From contig OZ035960.1 of the NCBI GenBank assembly GCA_964034945.1, forward strand, positions 21,253,487 to 21,317,486: a DNA stretch of 64,000 nt, written 5' to 3'. The notes beneath the pieces are model-generated. The model saw only the letters and a program-made list of their open reading frames with translations. It made no database searches and was not told the origin of the DNA. Below, piece by piece: positions 1 through 11,518 of this stretch (within the stretch, counting starts at the first letter, position 1; each line of letters begins with the position of its first letter). This DNA is from Chrysopilus asiliformis (lineage: Eukaryota; Arthropoda; Insecta; Diptera; Rhagionidae). The translations under genes were made by a program, and so were the position numbers.

Positions 1-128
1 TAACGGCCAATTTATTCACTAGGAGTTAAATCGCCTTAACTCCCTTAACTCACCTTTTACATGGAAAATAACACTAGCTAACTCCCTTAACTCACTAACT
101 CGGCTTAACTCCTAGTGAATAAATTAGG
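1..128. repeat. Short inverted-repeat element (MITE-like), copy A
   Basis: The first ~128 bases form an imperfect inverted repeat. TTTATTCACTAGGAGTTAA near the left edge is matched by its complement TTAACTCCTAGTGAATAAA near the right edge. The middle holds repeated 'cttaactcccttaactca' words. A near-identical copy lies at about 57297-57428, with only a few differences. The left edge coincides with the window start, so the true end may be cut off. There is no ORF. A non-autonomous element is inferred from the paired ends and the second copy. Confidence 0.7.
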
Positions 129-1052
129 GGTAAAAGTTCTCAAAACATTTTAAAAAAATTAAGTTTTTTTTTTAAATCTCTCGAAAATTATGCGCTATTA
201 TGGAAATTGTAATATAATACCAAATTCAAAGGAAACAAAATGTCCCGCCTTTAACAATTTTTATATATCTTAAACGGTTCTTGAGATAATTGAAAAAATA
301 TCATTTTTTACATTTTTTTGCAAAACTAAAGATAGCGGAGGAAAGTTTTGTGTTGATCACAACTGATATTTCAAAGGGTTTTCATAAGCTAGCATCAGAC
401 GAGCACACAAAACCTTAACACATGTGATGACTGACGTCACGAAAAAAACTCAACACACATTTCACACACATCTGACACGACACGTTCTCACACTTGAAAT
501 GTGTTGTTATCAGACGGTGTGAAATTTTTTTCCACACAATCGGATTTTTGTCCCAAAACGTGTTAACGACGCTAGTCTTCACACGAAATTTTGTCACACA
601 ATTACACACTGTGTTACGCAGATTGAGTAGTTATCAGACGGAGTGAAACGTCTCAAAAGGTGTGATGATGGAAGACGTGTGACAGCAGTCGAAATCGTCT
701 GACACACTGATTTGCTATCAGACGGTGTGATAGCTCTCTGACATTTTGTGTATTTTTCTCGGTCATTGCTTGTCAAAATTGTGCGCTATTTTCAATCTAT
801 ATATGTATATATAAAAATGGATGTTTGTTTGTTTGAGATTACAAAACTCAAAGACTACTGGCCCGATTTTTACGCCGTTTTTTTGCAAAATGATCTGCGT
901 TGCCATGAGCAAGTTTTTAGCTATGTTAGATTTTCAAAATTTGAAACAGAAGGTCCTGTAAGGATAACGATTTTCCCAAAAGTTTGAAATTATTTATGGT
1001 TTTTTGGCATTCTAAAATTTATGCTAGTACATATAAAAAATAGTAGGATATG

Positions 1053-1280
1053 ATGGATATGGCGATTTTGGCAGCCTATATTTTGGAGACCAGTGACGAC
1101 GACGAAAACCTTTAGGACGATGGGTCGAAAGCGCAGTTGTTGGACAAAGGATTGGGTGTCGCGACGCGAGAAAGAGGGTTTCTTTTCCAATTTGATGGTT
1201 GAATTGCGCTCTGAAGAATCCGAATTGTATCGAAATTTCTTACGGATGTCGGTCGGTCATTTCGATAATTTGCTAACAAT
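1053..1280 (+). pseudogene. Harbinger-type transposase N-terminal fragment, frameshifted
   Basis: From ATG 1053 the frame reads MDMAILAAYILETSDDDEN and then meets a stop. The next frame carries on with CWTKDWVSRREKEGFFSN and LMVELRSEESELYRNFLRMS, then VGHFDNLLTI. This W-x(n)-R-x-x-x-G-x-F/Y-x-x-L..ELR..F.RMS..FD.LL pattern is typical of the N-terminus of PIF/Harbinger (HARBI1-like) transposases. At about 1285 the reading continues into an unrelated repeat, so the DDE nuclease domain is missing. It lies inside the 386-1780 element. It is clearly non-functional; the family is inferred from pattern memory only. Confidence 0.6.
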
Positions 1281-1302
1281 TGGTGAAGTCGCAGGGAGAA
1301 AC

Positions 1303-1470
1303 ATAACAAAAGCTATAATTGAAAACCCCTTTGGTGATATGGCATTATTTGAAAAATTCTCCGAATCCGATTTTGATGTATGGGAGTTTTATGTAGAATC
1401 ATATCCTAAACAACTTTTGTTCTTGCACTTTTTTGATAAGATGCACCGTTTTTAAGATATTCACTATAAC
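1303..1470 (-). repeat. Fragment of the ACCCGTATGGTG repeat family
   Basis: The segment matches the left part of the element at 49776-50405. It shares AACATAACAAAAGCTATAAT, then 'gaaaaccc..ttggtgatat', and later 'gattttgatgtatgggag' through 'gataagatgcaccgtttt'. Relative to the full copy it lacks the 18-bp palindrome segment around 'gccaatctggc', and most of the middle. It replaces the 3' part of the Harbinger-like transposase in the enclosing element. Confidence 0.6.
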
Positions 1471-1780
1471 ATAGTATGTGTAAAATGGCACGAATTCATG
1501 CCACTTCACACATTGGGACATTTACACACAGTCTTCACACAAACCGAAAAATGCCCTCACACATACCACGTTTTACACAGGGTTATCAGACGGAGCAAAA
1601 TTCGTTTAACACACGTCAAAAAAATTGTCGTAACACAGGTTATCACACAGTGTGTAAACAAAAATTCTGTCACAATTTAAGTTATGAGACGGTGTGAACT
1701 GGTGTGACAATTTTGTGACGTCAAAATTACGTCACTTCTCACACGTGTGACGGTTTTGTGTGCTCGTCTGATGCTAGCTT

Positions 1781-2640
1781 TAATATTCAAAATAGTGATA
1801 TTGAATGAATGAGGGCAAATTTGATTATTAAATTATTTAAAAAAAATTCGAAAGCTTTAAAAAAAGGTAAATGCAAATTGGTTGAACTTTTATCAGTGGA
1901 CGTATAAATTTAGTGGGCGTTCACCACAGAATTTCCCCCAGTTTCACCACTGAAAAAAATGTTTTTCCGGTTTATTGAACGGCTTTTAGTGATTAATTAA
2001 ATTTGTAACCAAAGTTTCACTTCAGTTAGTTACTTCAAATCCAAAGAAGTGTAAAATAAACATTTTCCAAATTCCTACAACTTGATATACCAAATTCCGT
2101 ACAACATTACAAAAATTTTCCAGATGCAAGAAAATCATGTAATCGTGTTCTGCGTCTCCGCTAAAGTGACAGTAACGTAATCTTATCTGCATTCTATTCG
2201 TGTACCATTTCAACCCAAAACGTTTAAAATAAAGTGAAGATGCATTACCCTAAATTCCATTCGCATGATTCCCAGAAAACCGACAAACCGACCATCACAT
2301 CGCCGCCCAATTATGTAAACTATTCCATATCTTGCCCAATTTTACTCCTTTTGATGAACTAGTATATACCTCATATATGTTTATTCACTTTTTCCGCCTT
2401 TCTGACCTTAATGGGCTTATATTGGGATGATGTTTTTCCCGAATATTTACCTCTTCCTGATCTTTTTCTTCGTCTGCCGTAAAATATATTTACGATTACA
2501 TCTTTGTTCATCGATCAATTTATCATTTTGTTATCAAAACATGGTGAGACTCTTGGCCATACAAATTCTCAAGAGGGATTACTTTCCATCGACGAACAGA
2601 AATATTGTCCGAAGGAATTCAAAAAGATTCGATTCGGCAT
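1781..2640. other. Gene-free AT-rich stretch
   Basis: I see no coding exon, RNA gene or paired ends here. If the Btk29A exon at 17.4 kb belongs to a gene continuing to the left, this is intron sequence. Confidence 0.4.
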
Positions 2641-2879
2641 TTAACCCTCTAACCGGAATATTTCCGAGAAAAAATCACTAAAATATGACTTTCAACTTGC
2701 GACAGACCGTAACCAAGACAACGTACAGGGCTAAATTTTTTCCAGCATGTAAAGCGATAACTTACAAAAGTCAGTGTAAGACGTTCCGGCGATTTCCGGC
2801 GATTAAAATTGTTACCCGTTATAAACAAGCGAATTCCCTGAAGCCCGCCTTAAGGCGGGCATTCCGGTTAGAGGGTTAA
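2641..2879. mobile_element. TTAA-flanked piggyBac-type MITE
   Basis: The element is flanked by TTAA at 2641-2644 and 2876-2879. Inside these are perfect 15-bp inverted ends, CCCTCTAACCGGAAT and ATTCCGGTTAGAGGG. The TTAA target and CCC start are the hallmark of the piggyBac superfamily. At 231 bp it is too short for a transposase and has no meaningful ORF. An internal small palindrome, cccgccttaaggcggg, lies near 2843-2858. Confidence 0.75.
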
Positions 2880-3594
2880 TTAAATCATTTTTTCTTTTCC
2901 TGTGGATAAACTAAACACTGGGCCGACAACAGATTGGGTCTCAGGGGGCATTTAAGGTACTTAGACCGGGATAAATAGATACAAATCATCGTCATATATG
3001 AAGTGATGTGAATGCAAGCGCATTTATACGTTCATAAATCATAGGTAGACAACCAACATCGAATAAACTGAAATACTGAGTTCGTCCAACATTTACATTT
3101 CCTACATATGATGGCGATGATGCACCATTGGCCATTTGCGTTCGTATAGGACTTTAGGACTTTGGAATAAACAATGATGATGACGATGATATCGACCGTG
3201 ACGTCTTCTGTTTGTATTTCGGCTTTTCACTTGCAAGAGATGGAAATTTCTCAACATTTGTCCATCCGTTGCATTGTTCGTCAAGGTAATTTGTTACACC
3301 GCATAGTAATAAAAAATAAAACTTTGTTATGCACCGCACTTGAGCTCTGAATTATTAACAAGGAATGGATGATTAAGAAGATATGCTGGATCTAATATTG
3401 AAATTAGTCCTTTTATTAGTTTAGTTTGGTGGGAAATTTCGTCTAGTGACTCATTCCATGAAGTTTATACACATCGCAGCATTTAAACTTGTAATAAATG
3501 GTTGAAATTTTGTTTTTTTTTTACAATTGGTTTTTACACTGAAATTTTTCTAAAATTTACTTTCTTATACCTTTTTGGTATATGCATTTTTCCA
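2880..3594. other. Gene-free stretch
   Basis: No exon, RNA gene or paired ends recognised. It includes a GATGAT/ATCATC-rich patch near 3107-3200 that opens short spurious frames. Confidence 0.4.
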
Positions 3595-3918
3595 TCATAC
3601 TAATATATAAAAATGAGTTGGTGCCTGTCTGTCTGTCTGTCTGTTCCTCTTTCACGCAAAAACGGCTGAACCGATTGACTTGAAATTTGACATGAGTGTC
3701 TGTGGTAGTTCTGGTTCCAACATAGGCATGCGGAAAAGTAGCGCAAGGAGTGGGGGGAGTAATTGGATGGGATAAAGTGATCTTGAAACTTAGCTCTTCC
3801 TCTATGTTACCCTTTCGCGGGGAAAATACCGAGCCGATTGCCCTGAAGTTTAGCTCCAACATAGACCATAAAAAAAATTGAAAAAACTTAACCCGGCAAC
3901 GACGGGTATGCAAGCTAG
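3595..3918 (+). mobile_element. Helitron-like non-autonomous element
   Basis: It begins TCATACTAATATATAAAAAT and ends with a GC stem (ACCCG..CGGGT), a short spacer and CTAG. The base before is A and the base after is T, as expected for Helitron insertion between A and T. There are no terminal inverted repeats and no target duplication. The inside has a short (CTGT)n run followed by the 'ctgaaccgattgacttgaaat' word. Sister copies with the same edges are at 15758-16154, 37068-37315 and 60690-61072. There is no Rep/helicase ORF, so it is non-autonomous. Confidence 0.7.
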
Positions 3919-5978
3919 TATAATATAAAAAACAGTCAATTTAAATCATTTTCACTGTTTTTTCATTATCCGATTTTCGTTTCCGCCATTTACGCTGAAA
4001 TTGAGCCAATGTGTCTCAGATTTGCCTACAATTTCGTCTACAGAGTTTGGGACTTTTTCAAGAAAATAACATGTCGATTCTGATAGACTTCTCATTTTAT
4101 TCGACACGACTCAAATATCAACCTTATCCAAAGGCTGTACAGTGTGTTAAGAAAGTTTCCCACCATTCCACGCATTTGCTAAAAAATTAAACTCTCCTCC
4201 CACTTTAGGTACTTCTTTTGTAAATCATCAACCAATCTTCCGACAAGGATTAAAGAAATGATTAGTAATTCTGGTAAAGACACAATATTATTATTAAAAG
4301 TTTTAATTATTATTTAAAACTTTCTGAATGTTGATTTTTCATAATGATGCGAAACTTTTTTAACACAGTGTATATCTCGGTAGCATGCTGCCAAGATAAA
4401 AAACGATAGCAGGACGAAAAAGGAAAAGTAAAAAGACGTTGCGAAAGGAATAATTTCTTTTGATTCTTAAGTAAAGGGATGTCGATATCACAAATTTACA
4501 AAATTCTTCCGAATATGGGAAGAAGCGTTCAAGTATCCTCTTCAAGCGTCCTGGCGTGAAAATTTTTAAGTGCCGCGAGAATTTTACCACACGCTTTTCC
4601 TCCGCCTGCAGTTGTCATCAGCATTTTTGAAAACGAATTTTCTTCACTAAAATCTGGAGTGATTTTTATATTGTTGCACAACTATAGAGAAATAAAGTGG
4701 CGAAAATCAAACGTAATTCCAATAATTTTATTACAACTCAAGTGATAGCCGTCGCACTATAGCCCATTTTGCGATTTCATAAAAAAAAACAAGATAGTTC
4801 GAAAAATACATTTCCTAAAAGGAAGAAATTCTTTTTTACATATTTTTTCCGAAACTAAAGATTGCAGAAGAAAGTTTTGTGTTGACCACAACTGATATTT
4901 TTTAATATCTAGTATAAACTTTTACTAATGTAAAAATAATTTCAATATGCGTACTACATAAAATTAAGTATAAATTACAATTCTTTAACAATATTTTTTT
5001 TATTCTGTTAAAAATGTCTATCAATCGAAATCGTAGCAATAATATTAATTTTCAATTGTTTATCCATCATCAGACAATATTCCATGCAAAACCGCAGACC
5101 GAAGACAAAAAAAAAGAATTCTTGACAGAAAACCGTGAAACGGAAACCTTTTTATTTGTTGTCGATAGAAGAAAAACCTAAAACTTTAATCTAATAGGTA
5201 GAAGAAACCGCCCGACAAAAGCGTCATTAGCAAGCTTCTCGCCATAGACGTAGACATAAGAGATGCGTCGGACTCCGGTCGGATCTGATCAAAAATTGAA
5301 ATTCATATCACAAATCGCGTTCAACCAATAAATCTCGACAAATAGCGAGTGCGGCATGGCATCAGACACTCTGGGTGGCCAAAAAAAAAGAAGCAAAACC
5401 AAATTAAACATCAACGTGATTCCTGTGGTCACTTGAAGCGCTACATCCTCAAACTTAAGAAAAACTTTGGGACCGAAAATGCAATTTTGCACTATTGAGA
5501 TTTACGATCAAAAATTAAGTTCTTAACTTATTTATTCTTAATTTATCTCATAACAAGGGGATTTGTATTGTCGGCGTTACATTGATTTTGTCGGTGTCTT
5601 TTAAATTACTTCTCAATTCGTTTGAAGCAAATCTCAGTTCGTTTATTAAAACCACAATTGAACATATTAGGTGTATGCTTAAAAAGTTTCGATTTAAATT
5701 TCATACAAAAATTGTGAGTAAATTAGTTATATTTTGCAAACCATCAAAGTTCAAGGTGAAAATTTTAGGTTATTTGCCAAGTTATCGAAGATTTTTTTAA
5801 TTTCTTTGCAAGCTTTTTTTGTACGAATTCAAGTAACAAAATTGAACCGAGAATTGAATTCATTATCCAGGAAATAAAAATCAGGGAAATAGCGCAATAG
5901 GAAAATAGTTTTCCCCGGTTTTCCGGGATCTTATTAACCATGGAAAAGTTTCCAGGAAAAAAATTGGAGTTTACAATT

Positions 5979-6032
5979 CCGGGGGGTCTATTATGGAGTA
6001 CGACTAATCGTATTCCATAATAGGCCCTCCGG
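5979..6032. repeat. Near-perfect short palindrome
   Basis: CTATTATGGAGTACGA (5988-6003) faces TCGTATTCCATAATAG (6008-6023) across a 4-base loop with a single mismatch. The pairing continues into GG-rich and CC-rich flanks (GGGGGGT against GGCCCTCC). This could be a tiny foldback MITE or a hairpin-forming site. Confidence 0.6.
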
Positions 6033-6824
6033 TAACCCGTTTCCGACTCAATTAGACTCATATTACAAAAATGTGTTTCTGTCTGTCAGTCTGTGGATTT
6101 CTTAAAATCTAGTCGAGCTAGAGCCATGAGATTTTACAGAATTCTTTTTCAGAGTTGTGATATAAAACCCTCTACAATAGGTTAGAATTTCTTTTGAAAT
6201 CTACCTACAACTGTAGTAAAAATCACATTTCGGTCCTGGAATGGGACGGTATTATCAACTTTTGGTGCACTCAGAAAAATGTCAGGCCAACTTTTTGTCA
6301 GGTTAACTCTGACCTCTAGCTGGCTGACAGAGGTTTCCATTACATGACATTACATCCTCGAAATGCCTATCTAAGGTCAACTCGTGCAGCTCCCAATGCC
6401 CTACTTCACCTGCTCGTGGCTTGATTTCAGAATTTCTCCGGCCACAGGTCTACACAAGTTTTACTTTCTCTCATGCAGGCCAACGCGCGCCTCGCATAGG
6501 CTAAATTTTCCTGCCCGAGGCCAATTACGCCGTATGTAGGTCGTCGAGTTAGCCTCCATTTTTCTGAGTTTTTTGAAAATTGCAATTTCGTTTCTGCCAA
6601 TTTAATCCAAAACTCTGGTTTTTTTAGTAGTCTTATGTAAGACAAAAGTTGAAGACAATAAAATTTCCTACACTTTTGTGATCAAATTTCCCACACGTTA
6701 TCGAGACATACCGTTTCTTCCAAAAATTCAGTTTTGCAATTATTTCAAAAACTGTCGATTTTTCAGTAGTTCAATTTATGAGATGAATTAAAGAACATTT
6801 CCCACAATTTCACCGTCTTAAATA

Positions 6825-6863
6825 TTTTACCGTTATCTTTTACCGTTATCTTTTACCGTTATC
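6825..6863 (+). repeat. 13-bp tandem repeat, three units
   Basis: TTTTACCGTTATC occurs three times head to tail at 6825, 6838 and 6851, followed by a degenerate fourth unit. Related 'accgttatc'/'aacggtaaaag' words recur in the 54.6-55.1 kb region. Confidence 0.85.
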
Positions 6864-9005
6864 TTTTACTGTTAGATATTTTCATTAAAAAATAAAAATT
6901 TTGATTTTTACGGATTCTTTGCAAACTAACGGTTTTTTTCATGTTTCAACTACGAGCATTTTTTTATTAAAATTAGAGGTGCTGTTTTGAATATTTGTTA
7001 TATACAATATCTGGAATCTACATATTGCGTGGAGTCTGTATGTGGCCGAGACTGTATGTGGCCCCATTCAGAGCCACCCCGGCTATCTAATGGTTAATCA
7101 CAGAATTATTTAATTAATTACGCCACGGCTTTACAATTTGAAAAGAAAATACAAACATGTCTAAATTTGAAACTATTTATGACCCACCCTAACTGGACCA
7201 CAGGTAACTCTTAAAGCCACTCCTGATATCTTGCCTCGATCTTTAGCATTTGTAATGCGTTAGCGTTCACAACTTATTTACAATAATGATAAATTTGTAT
7301 GTCACACGATGATAGCCACAATTCTAAATTAACATACTTAATCCCCATCACACCATAATCCCTTAGTTTCTTCCGACTATACGAATATCTTAAAGAGATT
7401 GTATTTAACACACATACCCCACACGATTCAAACCGGGAGGAAATAATCTAAAATTGGTCAATAAAACGGCATTCCCTCATATATAGCATTTATTGAGCGA
7501 AGCTCTCATCAAAATTGAAATTTTTTATGCTTCGATATAGCACATTCCAGCATATTTAAAATCCCATCAAGCAAAAAGAAAAAGGTTAAGTGAACAACAC
7601 TCAACGACGCTATAAACGAAAACAAAACATAGATCGAGATCGAGATCTCATCTTCTCAGACTTTGATCTCACCACTTAGCATAATATTGCGTATGCGATT
7701 GGTTATGTTGTGTTTATAATGTTACCAGGAATCACAGGATGAATCACTCGCTTGGTATTCAATCCATACCACACACACAACATTAAAGCGTTCTACTACT
7801 TCTTGTACAACGCGAGGTGGATAGAAAGCAAAACTTAATCACAGGCCAATCCGAAAGATTTCACTTCCCATCCAAGTGTGCCAGTCGTAGGTCTGCGGTT
7901 GGACCCGCGCATATTTCCTTGACTGATTCATACAAGGAGCAGAACGTACGGCCAAGGTTCAAATAGTTTAATTTGGCCAAGTTCAGATAAAAGTATCTTC
8001 CGCTTCGGTTATGAACAAACACACTTTGGCTAAAAATAATCACCAGCGAAAACTGGTGTTCAACGCCTTTTCCGGCAGACGATGGTTTCTTAAATTATCC
8101 ACACGGATGAACGTTTTAACCGTCCCCGATCCAAAGTGTCCGTCGCCGATTCATCATTTGCGGCTTTTACACTTATGGCTGACTTTCAATTTGGCTGAAC
8201 GCATTTTTATGGCTTCAAATAATACGTGCAGCTAATCCACATTTATCCCCATTTATCCCTGTTTCAGTACATCCATTGGAAGACAGTCCCTTCAGACAGT
8301 CAACGACTTATCGCTTTCTGTGGTCGTCCTGTTCGCTCCGCTATCATCGGATTAAAGTCGAGACGAATTGAGTGTCACACGGGTCCAATTAGGCATTTTA
8401 CCTTTAGGGCATTTGTTGTTAGCCTTGAAAATCCGAGGGAAATTAAACTGGAAAATGAAACGAAAACAAACTCAATATGATGCATTTCCCTAGCTATTAT
8501 TCTTGCCAGCTCAGTGACTGATGCACGGATATGACACTAATTTCGAAAAAATGCTATGTCAACCCAACAAAATGATGAATGGAAAGTTGGCAATGAAACG
8601 AAAATCTTGTAGGGAGAAAAAGGAAATTCTGTATTTGGACTGTTGCCAATTTAGTGAAAAAACAAAGGATGCAATTTTGTCTGCCATCCGCCCTTTTAGC
8701 GATCTTAGGTGCTTTTTCAGTTGCAGGCATTTTTTTCGAGTTTTCCTTTCAAAAGGGAATTGTTACTGTATAGTTTTTATTAGCATTGTAAAAGGGATAA
8801 AATTATCACCATTGCAAGCAACACTCGCGAAATTATTCCGTTATTTATGTGACATGTGAGAAAAATTGTGGAAACTATGCTACTGTGTGTCGTAGGTCAT
8901 TTAGGGGTATTAAATGTGGATTTCTAGAATACAAAAGTGATTACGAATTCACATTAAAAATATATTTATGATGAAATTGTTAGAAATTTCCATCCTGTTG
9001 AAATT

Positions 9006-9255
9006 TTTATACCCGTATGGTGAAACCAAAGGGTATATTAACTTTGCTTTACCGTTTGTAACGCCAAGATCCCGTGATCACACACAAAAATGAATTACAC
9101 CAGTGTGTTTAGAATGATAAAAAAAATTGAATTTTGCATGTCCGTCCGTCTGTCTGTCTGTCCGTCTGTCTGTCTGTCTGTCCGTCTGTCTGTCTGTCCG
9201 TCTGTCTGTCTGTCCGTCTGTCTGTCTGTCTGTCCGTCTGTCTGTCTGTCTGTCC

Positions 9256-9317
<62 letters not shown>

Positions 9318-9705
9318 GGCGCGGATTGCAGGCGCACGGATTGAGCTAGAGACTTGAAATTTTGCGCAGATTCGTTTTTCGTAAAATGCGAGGCTAAGTT
9401 CGTTAATGGGCAAAAATGGACCATTAGGGGGGGTACCCCCCATACAAACGAACACGATTTTTGCGAATATCTCAAAAACAGTGCATCTTATCAAAAAAGT
9501 CCAAGAACAAAAGTTATTCAGGATATTATTCTACATAAAACTCCCATACATCAAAATCCGATTGAAACAAATTTTAAGAAATCTTTTTGGAAAGTTTGAC
9601 TTCATAGTGGAATTTTGATAAAACTGTTCGCTGTTCACTTAAATCACCATACGGGTTTTCAATAATTGCCAGATTGGCAATTATAGCTTTTGTTATGTTT
9701 ATCTA
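9006..9705 (+). mobile_element. ACCCGTATGGTG repeat element with (CTGT)n core, copy 1
   Basis: ACCCGTATGGTG at 9011-9022 is mirrored by CACCATACGGGT at 9645-9656. Just inside the left end, TATACCC..GGGTATA forms a small hairpin. Beyond the right end the shared sequence continues through a hairpin (AATTGCCA gat TGGCAATT, near 9664-9682) to about 9705. A second copy in opposite orientation is at 49776-50405, and a deleted fragment at 1303-1470. The core is a long CTGT tract. ORFs across it are low-complexity artefacts. Class unknown; the short inverted ends suggest a non-autonomous DNA element. Confidence 0.65.
9137..9318 (+). repeat. CTGT/CCGT tetranucleotide microsatellite
   Basis: About 180 bases of CTGT units are interspersed with CCGT units in a semi-regular pattern, changing to pure CTGT in the last ~65 bases. 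It is the expanded core of the surrounding repeat element; the sister copy at 50160-50270 has a shorter and differently interrupted tract. Confidence 0.95.
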
Positions 9706-9761
9706 TAAAAACTAAGTAGAGAAAAAATAACAATTCCGTATTTTAATAATTTAAAAGTTTT

Positions 9762-10003
9762 TTAACACGTTGACGGACAGTTGCGGCTATAGCCGTCAAG
9801 TTCAAGTTCACTATGTGACATGACGGCAATAGCCGTCCAATACGAAACGGTCGTTTTTAGACACTGCGGCTGTAGCAGCACAAATGTGCATTTACCAGCG
9901 TACAAGTAGAAGCCTAGTGTCAATTTTCGAATTTCACTTGTTTCTACTGTCGAATTTCACTTGTTCGAATTTCACTTGTTTCTACTGTCCGTCAACGTGT
10001 TAA
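9762..10003. mobile_element. TTAA-flanked MITE with CACGTTGACGGACAG ends
   Basis: TTAA at 9762-9765 and 10000-10003 flanks perfect inverted ends CACGTTGACGGACAG and CTGTCCGTCAACGTG. The interior repeats 'ggctatagccgtc' and 'ggcaatagccgtcc' and has a short duplication of 'gaatttcacttg' near the right end. The TTAA target points to a piggyBac-type or other TTAA-specific transposase supplied in trans. No ORF. Confidence 0.75.
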
Positions 10004-11512
10004 ATTAAGAGTAAACTAATTCTCGTACATCCGACCTTGGAACGGAAAAACCATTTTCTGGACAAACATTACCAAGGAAAAAATCTCTTGGGGCTGTCCA
10101 TTGCTATTTTTAAGTTTTTCGGACCTCCTCTCCAATTCTACAGACTTGTCACACTACCGCAGCTGCCTCCCCCACCCTTTTCCCCTAATATTATGACGTA
10201 AGGCGAAAGCTGGGACCGTGAACGCCTCGGATTGCGAAACTTTTGGTTCGTGAGCTGCTTTAGAGCCCCAAAAAAATGCCTCAGTTCGTAAACAATGTTA
10301 GGGTTTATTAACAAAATTTCAGTTCTGGCACCGGTGTTTCGGTTCGTGAACGCCTCGATCTGTGAACATAATGGACTAAGTTAACGAATCAAAATTCGAC
10401 AGTATGTTCTGGACATCCCTGGTTACAAATTGCTCTATTTTGAACCAGGAAATGCGGTTTTCATGTCTTGTATACTGGAAAAATAGTGAAAAAATCCACA
10501 ATTTTCGGTAAAGCGCAAAAAAAAATATATCTTATGGGGAAGAGGTGTAAAGGTTTTACAACTGAATTTATACGTATGGGAAAGATATGTAAAACCTCTT
10601 TCTAACAGGGATGCAAATTAAATGTTTTCTATGAATTGGATTTCTGGTTCAAAATTTCAAGATTCGGTTTTGGTCAGTTTTGCTTCTTCACTAAACACTT
10701 TTGTCTTTAAAAATGTTTCCACGAACCGTTTTTACGAAAGTCGCAAGAAACCTTTCCCAAATCAGCCTGGCATTTTATTATCCTAACTACCAAATTTCAT
10801 AAAATGTCGTAAGATTGGGGTAATTTCATCGGACGCATTCATACACTTTTAAAGTCATCGCCAATTCAACCTAAAAATAAAGTGACTCTTTCCGAATTTG
10901 TATGAAACTGCCCCATTTTTAATCGACGAAGGACGGTTCCATGCGTTATAAGAAAAATATAAAAAACAAAAACCCTAAAAATTTGAAAAAATTGACATTT
11001 TGAAAAAATATTTTAAACTTGTGAAGTATTCTGACGATGCGGTAATTTTTATATCTTTTAAGTACCCATAAACTATTTTCATAATATTTTTTTAAATTTT
11101 TATTGTACTGCTTTAGAGGGAAAGTATTTTATCATGACGGAAACCGACTCCGTTTCCAGCAAAATTATGAGAATGTCCTTGAACCTGTCTATCTGTCTGT
11201 CTGTCTTTTAAAAAAATCCTTCTCCCTCCAGTTTTCTAAAAAAAAAAATGTGAATAATAACGAAATTGTGACAAAAACTTTAAAATTTTCGCTAAATTTT
11301 CCAGTCAAATACTAGCAAATTTAACAATTTTCCTCCTCAATTATCAAAGGCACATTTACAAGCAAAAAGTTTCACCGCCACATCATACAAGACAAAATTC
11401 CAATCATATTTTATTAAAGCCTTTTAAAGTCATGCATAATACCTTTTTTTTGTTATCCTATTTCTAAATTGATATTCAAGTGCATATGGGGAAAGTTTTT
11501 CGTGTATCACAG
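10004..11512. other. Gene-free stretch with decayed repeats
   Basis: No exon recognised. A worn copy of the GTCCATAAAATACGTCAC family is likely at about 10092-10205. 'gttcgtgaacgcctcg' words at 10200-10370 resemble mariner-type MITE ends. A (CTGT) run lies near 11187-11207. Confidence 0.4.
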
Positions 11513-11518
11513 GCTAAG

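Larger units (their letters stand above)
386..1780 (+). mobile_element. Decayed PIF/Harbinger-like DNA transposon with ATCAGACGG repeats
   Basis: A perfect 29-bp terminal inverted repeat bounds the element (386-414 and 1752-1780; outer part AAGCTAGCATCAGACG). The subterminal regions are CACAC-rich and carry direct copies of TATCAGACGG at 508, 632, 716 and 1584 and TATGAGACGG at 1683; the core ATCAGACG is also part of the terminal repeat. The interior holds the N-terminal part of a Harbinger-type transposase and then switches into an unrelated repeat fragment (about 1303-1470). The catalytic domain is absent, so the copy is non-autonomous. No clear 3-bp duplication is visible, because the ends sit in a palindromic CTAG context. 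Family assignment rests on the transposase fragment. Confidence 0.65.
3919..9005. other. Gene-free region, probably intron or intergenic
   Basis: I found no supported exon in these 5 kb. A Helitron-like 5' scrap with a ctgtctgtcagtctg run is near 6065-6120, and a short palindrome and a 13-bp tandem repeat are listed separately. About 7800-8480 is less AT-rich and non-repetitive, with no protein frame I recognise; it could be conserved non-coding DNA, which only a cross-species alignment would show. Confidence 0.4.

Noticed and set aside
1476..1697. Frames rich in His/Thr over the CACAC region
   Set aside because: They translate the CACAC-rich subterminal part of the Harbinger-like element.
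9137..9318. Regularly interrupted repeat that could look like a CRISPR array
   Set aside because: Units are 4 bp with no unique spacers; it is a microsatellite in a eukaryotic repeat element.
9078..9494. Long open frames on both strands across the CTGT tract, with RTDRQTDRQTD-like proteins
   Set aside because: Tetranucleotide repeats are open in several frames at once; the peptides are pure low-complexity translation of a microsatellite.
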